Positions 46,441-58,333 of a stretch of DNA of 64,000 nt are shown here, one piece after another (within the stretch, counting starts at the first letter, position 1; each line of letters begins with the position of its first letter). A program made the translations under genes and the position numbers. Source of the stretch: Gnetum montanum. Taxonomy: Eukaryota; Streptophyta; Gnetopsida; Gnetales; Gnetaceae. Under the pieces are notes generated by a model that saw only the letters and a list, made by a program, of their open reading frames with translations, had not been told where the DNA came from and searched no databases. The DNA is taken from the NCBI GenBank assembly GCA_015680685.1, contig MNCI01022611.1, positions 1,252,800 through 1,316,799 on the forward strand, given 5' to 3'.

Positions 46441-48170
46441 GCCACCACCATTGTAGGATTATCGACCGTCAATGAGCCATCTCAAGGCCATTGCTGAGAT
46501 GGTCATCTGGGGAAGTCATGATGATGCCAATCTCTTCTAGGTCATCAATGACACCATACAATCCATAGTTTCCATTGACCATGCACGAGGTAATGTGTTA
46601 ATCCAAACAGGAGGAGGCGAGTCACACTAGTCACAACAGATCTTGAAAAACGCTGCATCCTTTTAGGTGCAATTGGAAACTGGTGAAGGTGCCACAATCA
46701 TGGTCATGTAGCACCAAATGTCATGGTAGCCACAGAAGTGGTCACAGACCACATCAAGGAATCATTCAATGTCTCTATTGTGCCACCAGCAAACTTTACA
46801 AGAGCACGTGATGCTCAAACTTTTTCTAATCCCTCAATGACTGCTACAGAGCATGAGGATGTTCTAGATTAATTACTATAGACTGGACAAGTGATGACAT
46901 CCTTGTTTGACATCCCACAAGATGTCATAGCAACTCAATCAGACCTCATCTCCCCCAAAGGAAAGCTAGTCATGGTAGAGATCAGGGCCAAGCGTGAACT
47001 TGGAAAGACTCCAAGAGAAGCTCGTCATCCTGCAAGCTGCATAGCGGGATCCATCTCAATTTATCCCCGTAGACTAGCTAGAGTATTTTAGGATGGAGCA
47101 ACTTAATAAATTATTGGTGAAGAATAAAAGAGTAGTGGAGGAAAAAGAGAAGGTCGATTGGGATGCTTCCAAGGCACAAATGTAAACATATGCACATGCC
47201 AAGGCACTCAAGGCCTTACTAGAGGAGAATAAACAACTTGCCGTAGACAATCTTTGATTGACCAATGTGAAAAAATAAAGGAATGTTCTCAAAGAAAATT
47301 TTCAATAGTTGTGAGAAAAATTAGTCAAGGTCAACCAAGACATAAATCGCTTGGCGAAAGAAAATCGAACCCTTTCAATGGAGGAGGTGCGTGCAATCCG
47401 TCAAAAGATGGTAATTGAAATAAGTGTGTGGTAAAATGAGGTCAAGCAACATGAAAAGCTAAAGGAACACTTCAAGAACTAGGTGGGGATGTAAAAGCAA
47501 GTAGTTAAAAAAGAAATCCATATGGCCAAAGCTCATATCAACACTCTTAGTGCTCAAAACACTAACTAGTGGGCCATATTGGATACCTATGCATTTTCCA
47601 ACCAAGTAGAGCTTAAAAGGCGGGACCTGCAGATACAAGATCTTATAGAGTACATGGAATTGACAAAATTATGGTATGCCAATCTAGCCATGTTAATAGT
47701 AGGCCGATTGAGAATAGAGCTAGAGAAGTAGGTAGCAACCACCTACACAAAGTATGAAATAGAATTTGCTGAGCACAAGAAGATGCTGCAGAAATTAGAA
47801 GTGGAAAATTCTGAGTTGGAGGTGGTCAAAACCAACTACCAAGGATAAAAAGATGTCACAGTAGACTTGGCTCGATGACTTACGGATTACCAGGAATACA
47901 AGGATAAAGACAGAGCCTATGAAGAGGAATGATGGCTATTTGCAGCCTGCTATGTCAAGGCCAATCAGATGTTCCTACAACTGCCATGTCCATGGGAGGT
48001 GCTGACTCCATCAAACATTTGATCATTAGCATGGATGGCATAAGACCCCCAAACCAAAGAGGAAAAGCTCCAAGCACTCCTTCAGAGCCATCAACTTCCA
48101 AAACTTGGAGCACAAGATAAGGAGAAGACACCCATGGGGGAACCACCATCACCAGGAACCACACGAGTTC
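46441..48170 (+). pseudogene. Accessory ORF of F1, 3' part (coiled coil)
   Basis: Continues the ORF broken at 27555. The readable frames are strongly Lys/Glu/Gln/Leu-rich: YAHAKALKALLEENKQLAVD, VNQDINRLAKENRTLSMEEV, ELKRRDLQIQDLIEYMELTK and FAEHKKMLQKLEVENSELEV, all typical of long coiled coils. The same segments occur in Z (18600-19050) and X (58334-59010). Stops are frequent. Whether the protein acts in particle structure, envelope-like functions or host interaction cannot be told. Confidence 0.65.
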
Positions 48171-48330
48171 CAATAAATTCTGTAATTTTGTGTCTATGTC
48201 CTAATTTTTTCATATTCAATTCTCCACTGTGACATGAATAAATTTCTAGCTAGTTAATAATCCCATACCTATCCACTGTGTAATCAATTAGGCTTGTTCT
48301 CATTTTTTTTGACTCGAGGACAAGTTTTCA

Positions 48331-48346
48331 TTTAGTCGTGGGGGTA
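48331..48346 (+). other. Polypurine tract of F1
   Basis: TTTAGTCGTGGGGGTA directly precedes the 3' LTR. It is conserved in X (complement at 17221-17236), and the 13-mer TTAGTCGTGGGGG also occurs at 26184-26196 inside F1. Confidence 0.75.
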
Positions 48347-49217
48347 TGATGAACCATGATTTATTCAGGCTCCAATATCAAACCCATAATATCAAATCCA
48401 TGATATCGAGTACACGATATCATGGCCTGGCTAATGATATCAGATACGTGATATCGTGGTTCCTGTGTAAGCCTATAAATACCACATTTGGGCACACAGG
48501 AAAGGATCAGGTCAGTATAGAAGTAGAGTCTTTTTGTTCATTTTTAGTTCATCTCAACTCTTTCCCTAGTGCATGCCTGCAGTGTGATGATTGTAATTTT
48601 ATGGAACCTTTATTCGAGTGTGACATACTTGGACACACACATGATTAGCAATAAAGATCGAGATTACTCCATCATTGCAGCATTCACTTAGTTTTAATTT
48701 CTTAATTGCTATTGTTATTTATTACTTTCTTAATTAATGTTTCTTTACCTTCCTTTACTATCCCTATTATTAAACACAGAATGAGTATGACTTAATCATG
48801 AGCATTTAAGTGTGACTACTTAGTAACCCAGTAGCGTATCTAGGAGCACTCAAGTAATATACCCTTGGTAATCCCAAAAGTAGTACACAAGGTTTAAGAT
48901 GTGTACAGATGATAAAGGACAAACGCTCATTGCACTTAGGCTAGCTTAGACTTTACTTCTCATTCCCTATTAGCTTAAAACAAAGTTATTTTCCATTACC
49001 TCTAGGAGTAGCACTAGTTAGGATGACATCATACACCTCACTTTGGACTAAACCATATGTGACAAAGCAAATACTAGTCCAAGTGGGAAGATAGCAAACT
49101 GTGATCAACGTGTAACTATCTAGATACCACAACTAGCTTGTCTATGGAGTTCGATCAGATCATGCGTGAATGCTCATATTTGTATGGTTGAGTGTAGGTG
49201 TACCTCGCCACTCATCA
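48347..49217 (+). repeat. 3' LTR of F1
   Basis: 871 bp, partner of 21292-22179. It carries a denser set of intact GATATC/CGATATCA words (48365-48465) and a TATA box, CCTATAAATACC, at about 48473-48484. It is followed by the target-site duplication ATATG. Confidence 0.92.
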
Positions 49218-51229
49218 ATATGAAATGAGAAGAATAAAAATTTTTCTAACTCCCACATGTATATATAATGGTTTATATAGGATACATCATAAATATGACA
49301 TCATTAATGAAATGTTGTAGAGCATCATACATCGTAGCTACAATGTTACTACGGAAATTTTCCATATTTTGAGTGAATTTTTATGGAAATATTAAGTGAA
49401 ATGGATAGTTTGGAAGGTATAAAGGTGATCTAAAGGATTCTTGATCATGGTTGATCCTTAGAATGCAAGGAATTTGTCAATATTAAGTGTGTAAAAGAAG
49501 GAAGTTAGGCAAGGTAATTTGATTTAGTTTGTAGAAGATGGCTAGTAAGAATTTCTGAATGTATGATGGAAGATGAGTAGATAGGAAAGTAACAATGATC
49601 ATTTAAGTATTCTAGAGGAACAAGATGATGTGAAATTGATCATTAGGTATGAAGCACAAGAGTTATATAAGTGGATCCTCCCCAAAGTAGGCTCTAGCCA
49701 TTAGTGTCCTTGTATAAGCATACCTACAAGTGTCCGTAGGCACTCAAGGAGTTGAATGTAAAACATACTTGTATTTCAAGATACACATGTTAGTATCACC
49801 TTAATAAGAAAATAATATTATATTATATAAAACCATTAATTACAATTATATATAACAATGAGATGGAATGAAACTAGCAGAGATTACAAAAAGTGGAACA
49901 TGAGATGGCTTACCATAAGCATAAAAAATTTTTTATGTAATGTATCATTAAAGTAATCATTCATCTTTCCATCCAAGATCAAAACCAACTTCATACCACT
50001 TACCAATGACATCACATTATGTCATCCTAAAACTAACAACCACAAGACTACCACAACTACAAGAAGCATTATCGCTAGGCAAAGAAGTTCAAGAAAGCAA
50101 TTTATTAATAGCACACTTTATTAATTTTTTAAAAAAGAAGACTTGGCCATTAGATAGAGAAGTGCCTTCAGGGACTTGTTAAACATTTACAAGGATAAGT
50201 TTTTTTGGACTTGTTGGATGATAGATTTTCATGGTACTAGATTGGTATGTAGCATGGATGATATAAGGTCCCTCCCATAGAGTTTGGAATTTAGCCATTT
50301 ACCATGAAATCTAGTATTTCCAGCCCCATAACCAATGTGAGTCCAAGAAACCTTGAAATTTCTAAGAAGTCACCAACCTTCAAACATGGATAACATGTCT
50401 TTCTAGTGGAATCCCTAGAAATTTTTATTTTATGCATTTATTAGGTTATTAATGTGTCAACCTTACTAGAGGACTACCTTCAAGCATGGGTAACATGTCT
50501 TTCTAGTGACATGGTAAGGTAGCACTTATTTAAGACAAACTTTCATTTTTTTCATTAAAACTCAAGTCAATAATACAACTTAACAGTAGGATAGGACTTA
50601 TAGTAGTAGTCTTAGAGAATCCATAAATACCTTTGATGTTACACCATTTTTATTCCTAATTGGTTCTTCACTTTTTTATCCAAGCATAATGATCACAAGT
50701 TTCTTTTTAGTTTTATTATGAATAGACCATCATTATGGTCATGATAAAAACCTCTTATTATTAGAAATGAGTGGATGAATGATGTGGTCTCATGACATAT
50801 ATAGTCAATCCTATAATGATTTGATAACATAGGATAAAATTATCATTGTTGTGAGTACACTTTATTCTATTCATGTACACTAATTAGAAAAGTCAACAAA
50901 AATGTGTACATGAAGTATAGTAAAAAATCATAGAAAAATTATAAGAATGGAAAAATATATAAAGAATTGAAAAGATATCAAAAAATGAAAAATGATTAAG
51001 AAATGGGAAAAGTATAAAAAAATGGAAAACATATTAAAGAATGTAAAGATTGGTAAGAAAATTCAAAAGTAGAAAAATATAATAAGAAGAAGAGCTGGTG
51101 CCTAAGTTTCAAACTTGACACCTCCATGACTATCATCATAAGTGAAGATTTCAAAGATTGAATAGGTAATAAATGGTATTGGAGTCATGGTAGAATCTTT
51201 GCAAAAGGAAGGAAAGTTATAGTATAGTT
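49218..51229 (-). other. Z interior after integrase, with duplicated integrase tail
   Basis: A stretch of about 128 bp at 50172-50300 is a second copy of 51232-51358 in the same orientation. On the minus strand it encodes the integrase C-terminal block LWEGPYIIHATYQS. A-rich degenerate tandem sequence (50930-51060, words like AATGGAAAA and AGAATTGAAAAG) and a shorter direct repeat (50384-50430 and 50478-50525, ATAACATGTCTTTCTAGTG) are also present. No other gene was seen. Confidence 0.6.
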
Positions 51230-52300
51230 TAACTTGTTAAACATTTACAAGGATAAGTTTTTTTGGATTTGTTGGATGATAGATTTTTATGGTAATAGAT
51301 TGGTATGTAGCATGGATGATATAAGGTCCCTCCCATAGAGTTTGGAATTTAGCCATTTGTGAAACATGACTAGGATTATAGTGAAGGACTTTATCATCAA
51401 GCTTAATAGATACTTTATCTTATTTTAGCGTCATGTCTACATTTATTGTACTTTTTGTGGTCTTTATTACTCATCTAAGCTACCAATCAATTTCATCTAA
51501 GAGATTGAGATTCATTAGATGTTCTTACTGAGCCAAGCTTAATTCTAGGTCAAGAGTACTAGTAGTGAAAAGGATATTTGGTTCAACTTAGATTGGCAAG
51601 GTAGGCATTTTGCCATACACTAATTCATATAGTGAATACCCTCTAGTAAGTTTCCAAGTTAATCTATATGCCCATAAAGCATCATTAACTTTAGTATTCC
51701 AGTCTTATCTATAATAACCAATAGTTCTAGTTAATATCCTTGTTATTTCCTTGTTAGTCACTTCTACTTGACCATTTTCTTAAGAGTGATAACGTGTAGC
51801 TAGTTTGTGATGAACCACAAGTTGTTGCATCAGCTTCTTGAATGTAGCTCCTATGAAGTCAGTCTTGTTATCTAATATGAGCATGCATGGTACTCCAAAT
51901 GTATTCACTATATGTTGCTAAAATAATTTAGTAACTATTTTGACTATGCAATCTTTAATTGCAGCTACTTTTGCCCACTTTGTATAATAATCAATAGTTA
52001 CTATGATGTAGGATTTCCGATTGGACATAGGTATAATGGACCCCATGAAGTTAATTTTCCAAATGTTAAAGGATTCTAATGGTTGTATCCATTGTTGTGA
52101 TCCTTTATTTCTAATTATCAATCCTTCATCTCTTTGGCATCTTTCATAAGATTGTGCAAACCAATGTATGTTCCTAAATATGATAGGCCAAAAGTATCCT
52201 ACCATTATTAGTTTTAGTATTATCCTTCATCCTACATAGTGACCATCACATAGATCCTTCTGTGCATCTTGTAGGATTCTCTATTGACTTTCTTCTAGAA
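51230..52300 (-). pseudogene. Integrase remnant of element Z
   Basis: On the minus strand, YFWPIIFRNIHWFAQSYERC is the end of the zinc-binding part. The core follows: WKINFMGSIIPMS, where the first catalytic Asp (usual DF.G) is Asn; YYTKWAKVAAI; LILDNKTDFIGATFKKLM, with Asp kept; and ENGQVEVTNKEITRI, with Glu kept. The tail has DDKVLHYNPSHVSQM and LWEGPYIIHATYQS. One stop-rich stretch lies between 51370 and 51900. The type matches Athila/Tat-like elements rather than the chromovirus type of element A. Confidence 0.85.
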
Positions 52301-52479
52301 CACACCATCTTATCAATCCCTTAGCACATATCTTGTAAAGGTTTCCATTAATTTTCATATACCTTTTTACTCTATGAAAAAACTATTCCTTATGTTTCTT
52401 ATCCCATTCAATAGAAAGTTCGTGTGTAGTGAGATACATTATGTAGTCAATAATCCATGAATTCTCTGTTAAGTCTACA

Positions 52480-52990
52480 ACCATTGTGATCTTGGTGAAT
52501 AAGTTTTCATAAGGAAATTGGTCTAATATTGGTTCAACATTTTCCTAAGGTTCCCATCTTAGCCTTGATAATTGATCAGGTACAACATTTTCAATTCCTT
52601 CTTATCAATCATGACAATGTCAAACTCTTGTAAGATAATAGGCCATCTTATCACTCATTAAAAATATAATGGCACTATGATTAGTATGGACATAGATAGG
52701 ATAATCAAGCACATAGTGTCTAAATTTCCCAAGGGCATACACCATAACCATAATCTTCTTTTCTATTATGGTGTAATTGAGTTGTGCCCCAATAATGCTT
52801 CGACTGATGCAATGTATATAATAAGGTCTTTTTTGATCATCAATTTGAGTAATTACTACTTCCAATGCATAGTTTGAAGCATCTTTCATGATGTGGAAAG
52901 GCTTGGACTAATTTGGAGCTTGAAATATTACTATCTCAATTAGTTTCAATTGTAAGATTTCAAATGCTTTCTCACATTGTTCTATCCATT
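52480..52990 (-). pseudogene. RNase H remnant of element Z
   Basis: Open 89-residue block: MKDASNYALEVVITQIDDQ, YYIHCISRSIIGAQLNYT, IEKKIMVMVYALGKFRHYVL and YPIYVHTNHSAIIFLMSD. These are the standard gypsy RNase H motifs (DAS, TEKE-like, TDH-like). Further left, a decayed DQFPYENLF-like linker leads into integrase. The domain removes RNA template during reverse transcription. Confidence 0.85.
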
Positions 52991-52999
52991 GAAATTATA

Positions 53000-53820
53000 T
53001 ATCTTTCTTTGTTAGTTTGACTAGTGGTTTTGCAATTTTTGAAAAGTTTTCAATAAATCTTCTATAATATCCTATATGACCAAAAAATGATCTAACATCT
53101 TTGACATTTTTTAGCTTCTGAATGATATTTTAAATCACTCTAAGATTTTCTGGATCTACCTCTATTCCTTTATGGGATACTTTGTGTTCCAAAACTATGT
53201 CATCTTGAACCATTAAGTGGCTCTTTTTCCAATTGATCTTTAGATTAGTTTGTATACGTGTTTTTAAAAATTTCTCTAAATAGTCCATGACTTGTTTAAA
53301 ATCTTGCTCATATATGGAGATTCATTCATAAATACTTTTACTTCGTTGCTAATCTACTTCTAGAAGATACTTAGTACAAGTCTTTGGAAAGTAGCAAGGG
53401 CATATACAAGCCAAAGAACATTTAATTATATGTAAACATCACCCATGGACTAGTGAATGTGGTCTATTCTTTATCTTCTGGTATGATGTAGATTTGGTTA
53501 TACCCACTATATCCATCCAAGAAACTATAATACTAGTATTCTATGATGGTATCTAGGACTTGATCAACAAACGATACAAGGAAATGGTCCTTGAACATCA
53601 CCATGTTCAACAATCAAAAATCAATGCCAATCCTCCACTTGTCACTTTTCTTTGGGACAATGACTAATGGGCTAACCCATTTACTATCTGTTATGGAATA
53701 GATGAACATAACCTTTAATAGTTTTTCTCACTCTTTTTTAATAACTTCTTCAAGTTTTGGATTCAATCTTCTTTGAGGTTGACAATGTGGTTTGATAACT
53801 GGATCTATATAAATTTTTTG
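53000..53820 (-). pseudogene. Reverse transcriptase remnant of element Z
   Basis: On the minus strand, PQRRLNPKLEEVIKKE then KLLKVMFIYSITDSKWVSPL and VPKKSDKWRIGIDF form the N-terminal part, typical of Athila-like RT. DHFLVSFVDQVLDTI and YYSFLDGYSGYNQIYI follow, then PEDKE and TTFTSPWVMFTYN. The catalytic YxDD segment (near 53220-53340) is destroyed by stops and frameshifts and I could not read it. The domain is certain; its activity is lost. Confidence 0.87.
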
Positions 53821-53829
53821 TTAACAAAT

Positions 53830-55480
53830 ACATAGATCGATGTCAATGATTTCTTTGTAAGATCATGCAAATGCATTTGGTCATTTATTCATCGCTTCCA
53901 ATAGTTTTCTCTTCTTCTCTTGATCAAGTTTGGCATTTATGATTACTGGTTTTTAATTATTTAGGAAAGCATACTCAAGTGCATCTGGTAGGGTCTTCAG
54001 TTTCAAGGGTTCTATTTCATACTTTTCTATTATCACTAATTGTTTCCATTCAATATATTCCTCCAAACATGATTCCATGTAAGGAGGTTGTCTTCTTAAC
54101 TATTCCAACTTATCAATTTCTTCAGCATAGGCACTCATAATTTTGTTCAACAGTTCCATGCATATATTAGATTCTTCTTATTTTTTAATGATTAGACATT
54201 GGGTGCCTTCTTGTTGAGTGGCCATTTCATACAAATAATGTTGAACAAACATATCTTCCATACATCTATTGCATGCTAAAATGGAATCATGTTTTGTGGT
54301 CCAATTTTTTTACACACAATTGCATTCGTTATCATTATATATGATACATGGAACTCTGCATCTCTAGATAATTCTAGCTTCATCTTCCTTGGAGATTTCC
54401 AAGGACAAGTCTCTAATTCCAAGCTTACCATCCATAGTGTTAAGCCATGTTCTCTCATGATTATTGGAAATTTTCCTGTGTTCTTTTCCACATGGATGAC
54501 TAGGAAATCGCAAGGTAAGACCAGCCACTTATGGTAGTGATTACATCCTCCACTTTTTCAAGTGGAACAATAATTGACTAGTCTACAAACTCTAATCAAA
54601 TGTTACTCTTCTTCAACAAGGAAAGATTCCAAGCCCTGTTCATGTCTTGTGAAATGAAATTTACTCTTAACCCAAAATATAATAAAGCCTTGCATGATTT
54701 ATGTTCTACTATTTGGAGATAAACTAAGGAACTTCTAGGGTTTATTCTCTTCTTATAATGTATTGTTGCTTTTATCCAAGGGTTATCATTTGAGTGAGCA
54801 TGACAATTGTTACATTCTTGTTTGGAAATATTGAAAACATAGTGTTCCTTGAAGGAGTGTGTATGGATGGGGTAGAGTTAAGTAAAGTTGCCATCCGTCA
54901 AACCTTCTCTGGCCATGCCTTGAAAAAAGGATGTTTCCTAGCTCTTGATTCACTTGTTATCACATCCTCTTATATAGTTACTATCATGGTAGCACTCTTT
55001 TTTATGGTTGCTTTCACAGCTCTCTTTACATGATTAGTGGTGGTACTAGCAATAAGGTGTTAGGAGTTTAGAGTGAGGAATCAACTACTAGTTGGAACAT
55101 GTAAGAATTTGGATCCATCCATGAGGTAGTGGATCTATGATACTTTGGTGGATAGTAGTGAGAGGAGGCATCAACTAAAGTGTTCCCTAGAGAGATTGGA
55201 AGTTAAACATAGTATCCATAGGGATCAAGCTACCTATATAGATAATGTTTCCTTAGTGGTGGCATTTCTCATGTTTGTAGTTGATGTCACTGTTGTTGGT
55301 ATTACTCTTGTGGTTGAGGATAAGCCCTACTTGAATAGTATGCTTATTGATAGGACTATTGGAAATTAAATTTTGGATAAGGTAACTACCTAGGCATTTG
55401 TTTTGATGAATTTCAGATTGAGTACATATGCTCCCAACTCTTGTAAGTGGGCCATAACTAGGCAACATCCCTTAGGATGT
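53830..55480 (-). pseudogene. Protease and linker remnant of element Z
   Basis: The clearest block (54276-54540) reads PCDFLVIHVEKNTGKFPIIM and LETCPWKSPRKMKLELSRDA, which sits where plant gypsy proteases have their GRP(W/F) motif and the following linker. The D[ST]G active site could not be located with confidence. The rest is decayed. Placement between gag and RT supports the call more than the motifs do. Confidence 0.45.
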
Positions 55481-55499
55481 TCATACTAACACACTTTTC

Positions 55500-57378
55500 A
55501 TCCTTTGTTATCCTCTAACCTAGAGTCCATTAATTCCTCTAATTCAGCAATTTTTCCTTTGTTCTTATATTTTTCTTACCCATTGTCTCTTCTTTGCTTC
55601 TTTTCCTTGCTTCAATTTAGGGTTATTTCATCTTTTCTTCTACTATCTTCAATGCTGTGCTAAACTTCTCATCCATGAAATTCCACATTTTCTCTACCTT
55701 AGTTGCAATATCATTAATTAACTTTTGAATTAGTAGATCCTTTCATTGGATCATATGTTCCAAGGTTTCTTCTTCTTGTGATTCGTATGTTCTCGCATCT
55801 CTTTTTCTTACTGCTAGATCTTCATTACATTCTTTTATTGATTTTCTTTCCCTTGACTCCCCTTATTTTTGTACCACTTGATCAAGGAGTCTTTAAATAT
55901 GATGAATTGTCATCTTAGATAATCATGCTTGGGCATGTACCCCAAGGGTTTCTCTTATATTTTTTCTTAGTCCATTAACAATATGTTGGAGTTCCTTTGA
56001 GAAAATCCATGGCCTTAGCATCTATGTAGTAGTGAATAGTATCTTTTCATTACCACATCAAGGGATTCATGTGTCTCTTGTTTTCATCCTTAGATCTATA
56101 TTCTTAAATTAGACACTAGAATAAATTTGATACTTATCATTAAAGAGCTATAGCATGGTACTCCATCTTTAAATTGATTCTACTTCTAAGAATCTGACCA
56201 ACTCTCTACTTCCTTAATGAGTATTCTAGAAAACAACTTTAATTTCTACCAATCATTTTCAATATTTTGACAGGCATAAGCATTGTGGAAAGATTAAGAT
56301 AGTGCTATGGATCTACATTGTATCTGCCTTCAAATTTTGAAATATTATTCATGTCTAGTTGCTTGATGCAACTATCCCTTACATGCCTAGTATGAGTATA
56401 CATGGCTTCCCTAATGTTAATAATGTTTTGAATGGTCATTACTAGTTCTTCATATTCTTTGGATTTGTAAGCTATGTTGTAGTGCTAATCCCTTCTATTC
56501 TCATGATGCTCTCTATCCTCTCACCTGATCCTTTCTCTTCATTCATTTTGGTCATCTTACTCTTCATTAGAATGTCTTCCTTTGTATGCATGTCTCTCAT
56601 GATTCCTTCGTCTTCTTCCATCATGATCCCTCAATCTTTGTTCTCTCTTGTTAGAATCTGTAGATTAATAAGAGGAAGAAGATGAAGGAGTTGTAGAATG
56701 GTGTCATCTAGTCCTCCTTTTTTGACTCCTTGATTCATCATTTTTAGATTCAGTGAAGGTCTTAGGCCTTGAATTTCTCCTAAGTCTAGAGTCTTCCTTA
56801 CCTCTTTCAAGAGTTTCTGCAAGAGCTAAATGTAATTTGATCTTAACAAAATCTTCAATACGAAAGATTGGTGTTTGGGAATAGGACTTGTGAGTTTGAT
56901 ATAGCTTCTTAGTTTTGAATATGACATCTTCTCTTTCTTCTAGGACAATGGTTTGAGGTGCTTTCTTACCCTTGTCATGCTCATGCCTTGTCTCCATGAT
57001 GACATCCCTTCTTACTTGAGCATCCATTGTTTGGTATGGCCTGGTCATATGTTTGGTAATATGGTAAGCTTCTTGTACATGACCAAGGATTGACCTCATA
57101 AGGATTTCTTGAAGCATTAATGATGTTGAATGTTCCAAAGGAAAGATAATATTGCCTCATAAATCTCTACATCTAAGTTATTCATCCTAGTGAAAAATGA
57201 AGATAAAATCAACATAGTGGGAATCAAAATGAGCATAAGAAGTTCTAGTTTGCATCAATGGACTCCAATCTTCTTCATTTCTAATCTTTGTCATGACTCT
57301 CATTAAGTTTAGTAAGAGGGGAAGATTTTTCCTTAATTTTGTAGAATCCATATTGATTGTTTGATGCTTTAAGTGCAT
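55500..57378 (-). pseudogene. Gag remnant of element Z
   Basis: The minus strand at about 55850-56400 contains NGLRKNIRETLGVHAQA, parallel to the F1 Gag segment DGLHNETRETLGMYAPS, followed by a Gln/Glu-rich region. Upstream (56631-57138) is a charged Arg/Lys/Glu-rich segment with no named domain. Downstream (55560-55840) is a further Glu/Lys-rich coiled stretch. No zinc knuckle was found. The match with F1 Gag supports common ancestry. Confidence 0.62.
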
Positions 57379-57473
57379 ACTTTAAAAAATTTATTCTAAG
57401 TGTGATGAATGTACTTCGTAACACTTGATATAACAAACTTTGTAAAATCAACTACTTAGCAAACATTGATACA

Positions 57474-57492
57474 TCCTCATTAACAGTGCCAA
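57474..57492 (-). other. Primer-binding site of element Z
   Basis: The minus strand reads TTGGCACTGTTAATGAGGA right after the LTR end CTCATCA. It is a decayed form of the tRNA-Asp-type site seen in F1 (22180-22198). Confidence 0.65.
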
Positions 57493-58333
57493 TGATGAGT
57501 GGTTGGGTATTCAAACACTCAACCATACAATTCATGACTATACATGTGTGACTTGATCATAATCCGTGAATGGTCAATGCAGATTTACTAATATTTGATG
57601 TATGGTTTAACTCTCAGTGAGGCGTATGATATGTTGAAGTTGTTTGACTATAATTTTCCTAAGTATCAACATAGTGAAAATGAAGATAAAGTCTAAGATA
57701 AGATCTAAGTCTAAGTCTAATAGGAATGTAAATCTATGCTAGCCTATGGCAATAAGTATTCGTTCTTGGCTTACCATACACATTAACGACTCATGTAACT
57801 GTCACTGAGATTACCAAGTGAATCCACCACTAAGCAAATCAAGTGAGCTCATTAGTAGGTTACCAAATGATTACACTTTATGCTCAAAACCAGTCATATG
57901 TATATCACCTTACTAAAAGACATTGAAAAAGTAAAGTACTTGGAAAATGCAAACGACTTAAGAAAAGTAAACATGCTAAAAGATAAAATTAAGCTAAGTA
58001 AAAATGAGCTAAGTGGAATGCTACAACGGTGATAACCAATCTCAATCTTTATTTTCAGTCATGAATTGTGCCCAAGAACAATCCACTCGAACAAAGATTC
58101 CATACAACTATTAAACACCACACTACGGGTATTCACTATATCACTTAGTCTAAATCATAAAAACAAACTACAGAATTTAGCTAAGTGTTAACAAAAGTTG
58201 TTTGTTTTGACATGCCAATTGGTTAGTATTTACAGGCATGATCATGGCCCACTACATTGCATCAACGATGACAGATGCACAACTACGATATCGTAGATAC
58301 AATATTGTAACTAATTGATATAAGATTTTATCA
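57493..58333 (-). repeat. 5' LTR of element Z
   Basis: Collinear with 17634-18516. It has a primer-binding site on its left and, on its right, accessory-ORF sequence of element X rather than a polypurine tract. This is as expected if Z landed inside X. Near-palindromic CGATATCG lies at about 58287-58294. Confidence 0.78.

Larger units (their letters stand above)
21292..49217 (+). mobile_element. Element F1: non-autonomous relative of Z carrying gag and accessory ORF
   Basis: F1 is bounded by LTRs of 888 and 871 bp that start TGATGAACC and end CCACT(T/C)ATCA. The bases ATATG occur immediately outside both ends (21287-21291 and 49218-49222), a perfect 5-bp target-site duplication. A primer-binding site at 22180-22198 and a polypurine tract at 48331-48346 fix plus-strand orientation. 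Without the nested element N (27556-46440) F1 is about 9 kb. The interior holds a gag remnant and the accessory ORF, but I found no RT, RNase H or integrase motif in 24200-26500, where pol would lie. The LTRs are of the same family as those of X and Z, so a Z-like element could have supplied enzymes in trans. Confidence 0.88.
17634..58333 (-). mobile_element. Element Z: autonomous-type Ty3/gypsy (Athila/Tat-like), split by F1
   Basis: Z has a 3' LTR at 17634-18516, an accessory ORF at 18600-20746, the foreign insertion F1 at 21292-49217, then integrase, RNase H, RT, protease and gag (51230-57300), a primer-binding site (57474-57492) and a 5' LTR (57493-58333). With F1 removed this is a coherent minus-strand element of about 12.8 kb carrying gag-pol plus a downstream accessory gene. 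It sits inside the accessory ORF of X. Its LTRs are clearly related but strongly diverged. The polypurine tract and the last part of the accessory ORF are missing beside the 3' LTR. I could not confirm a target-site duplication (CATGT on the left, TAGAT on the right). Confidence 0.7.
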
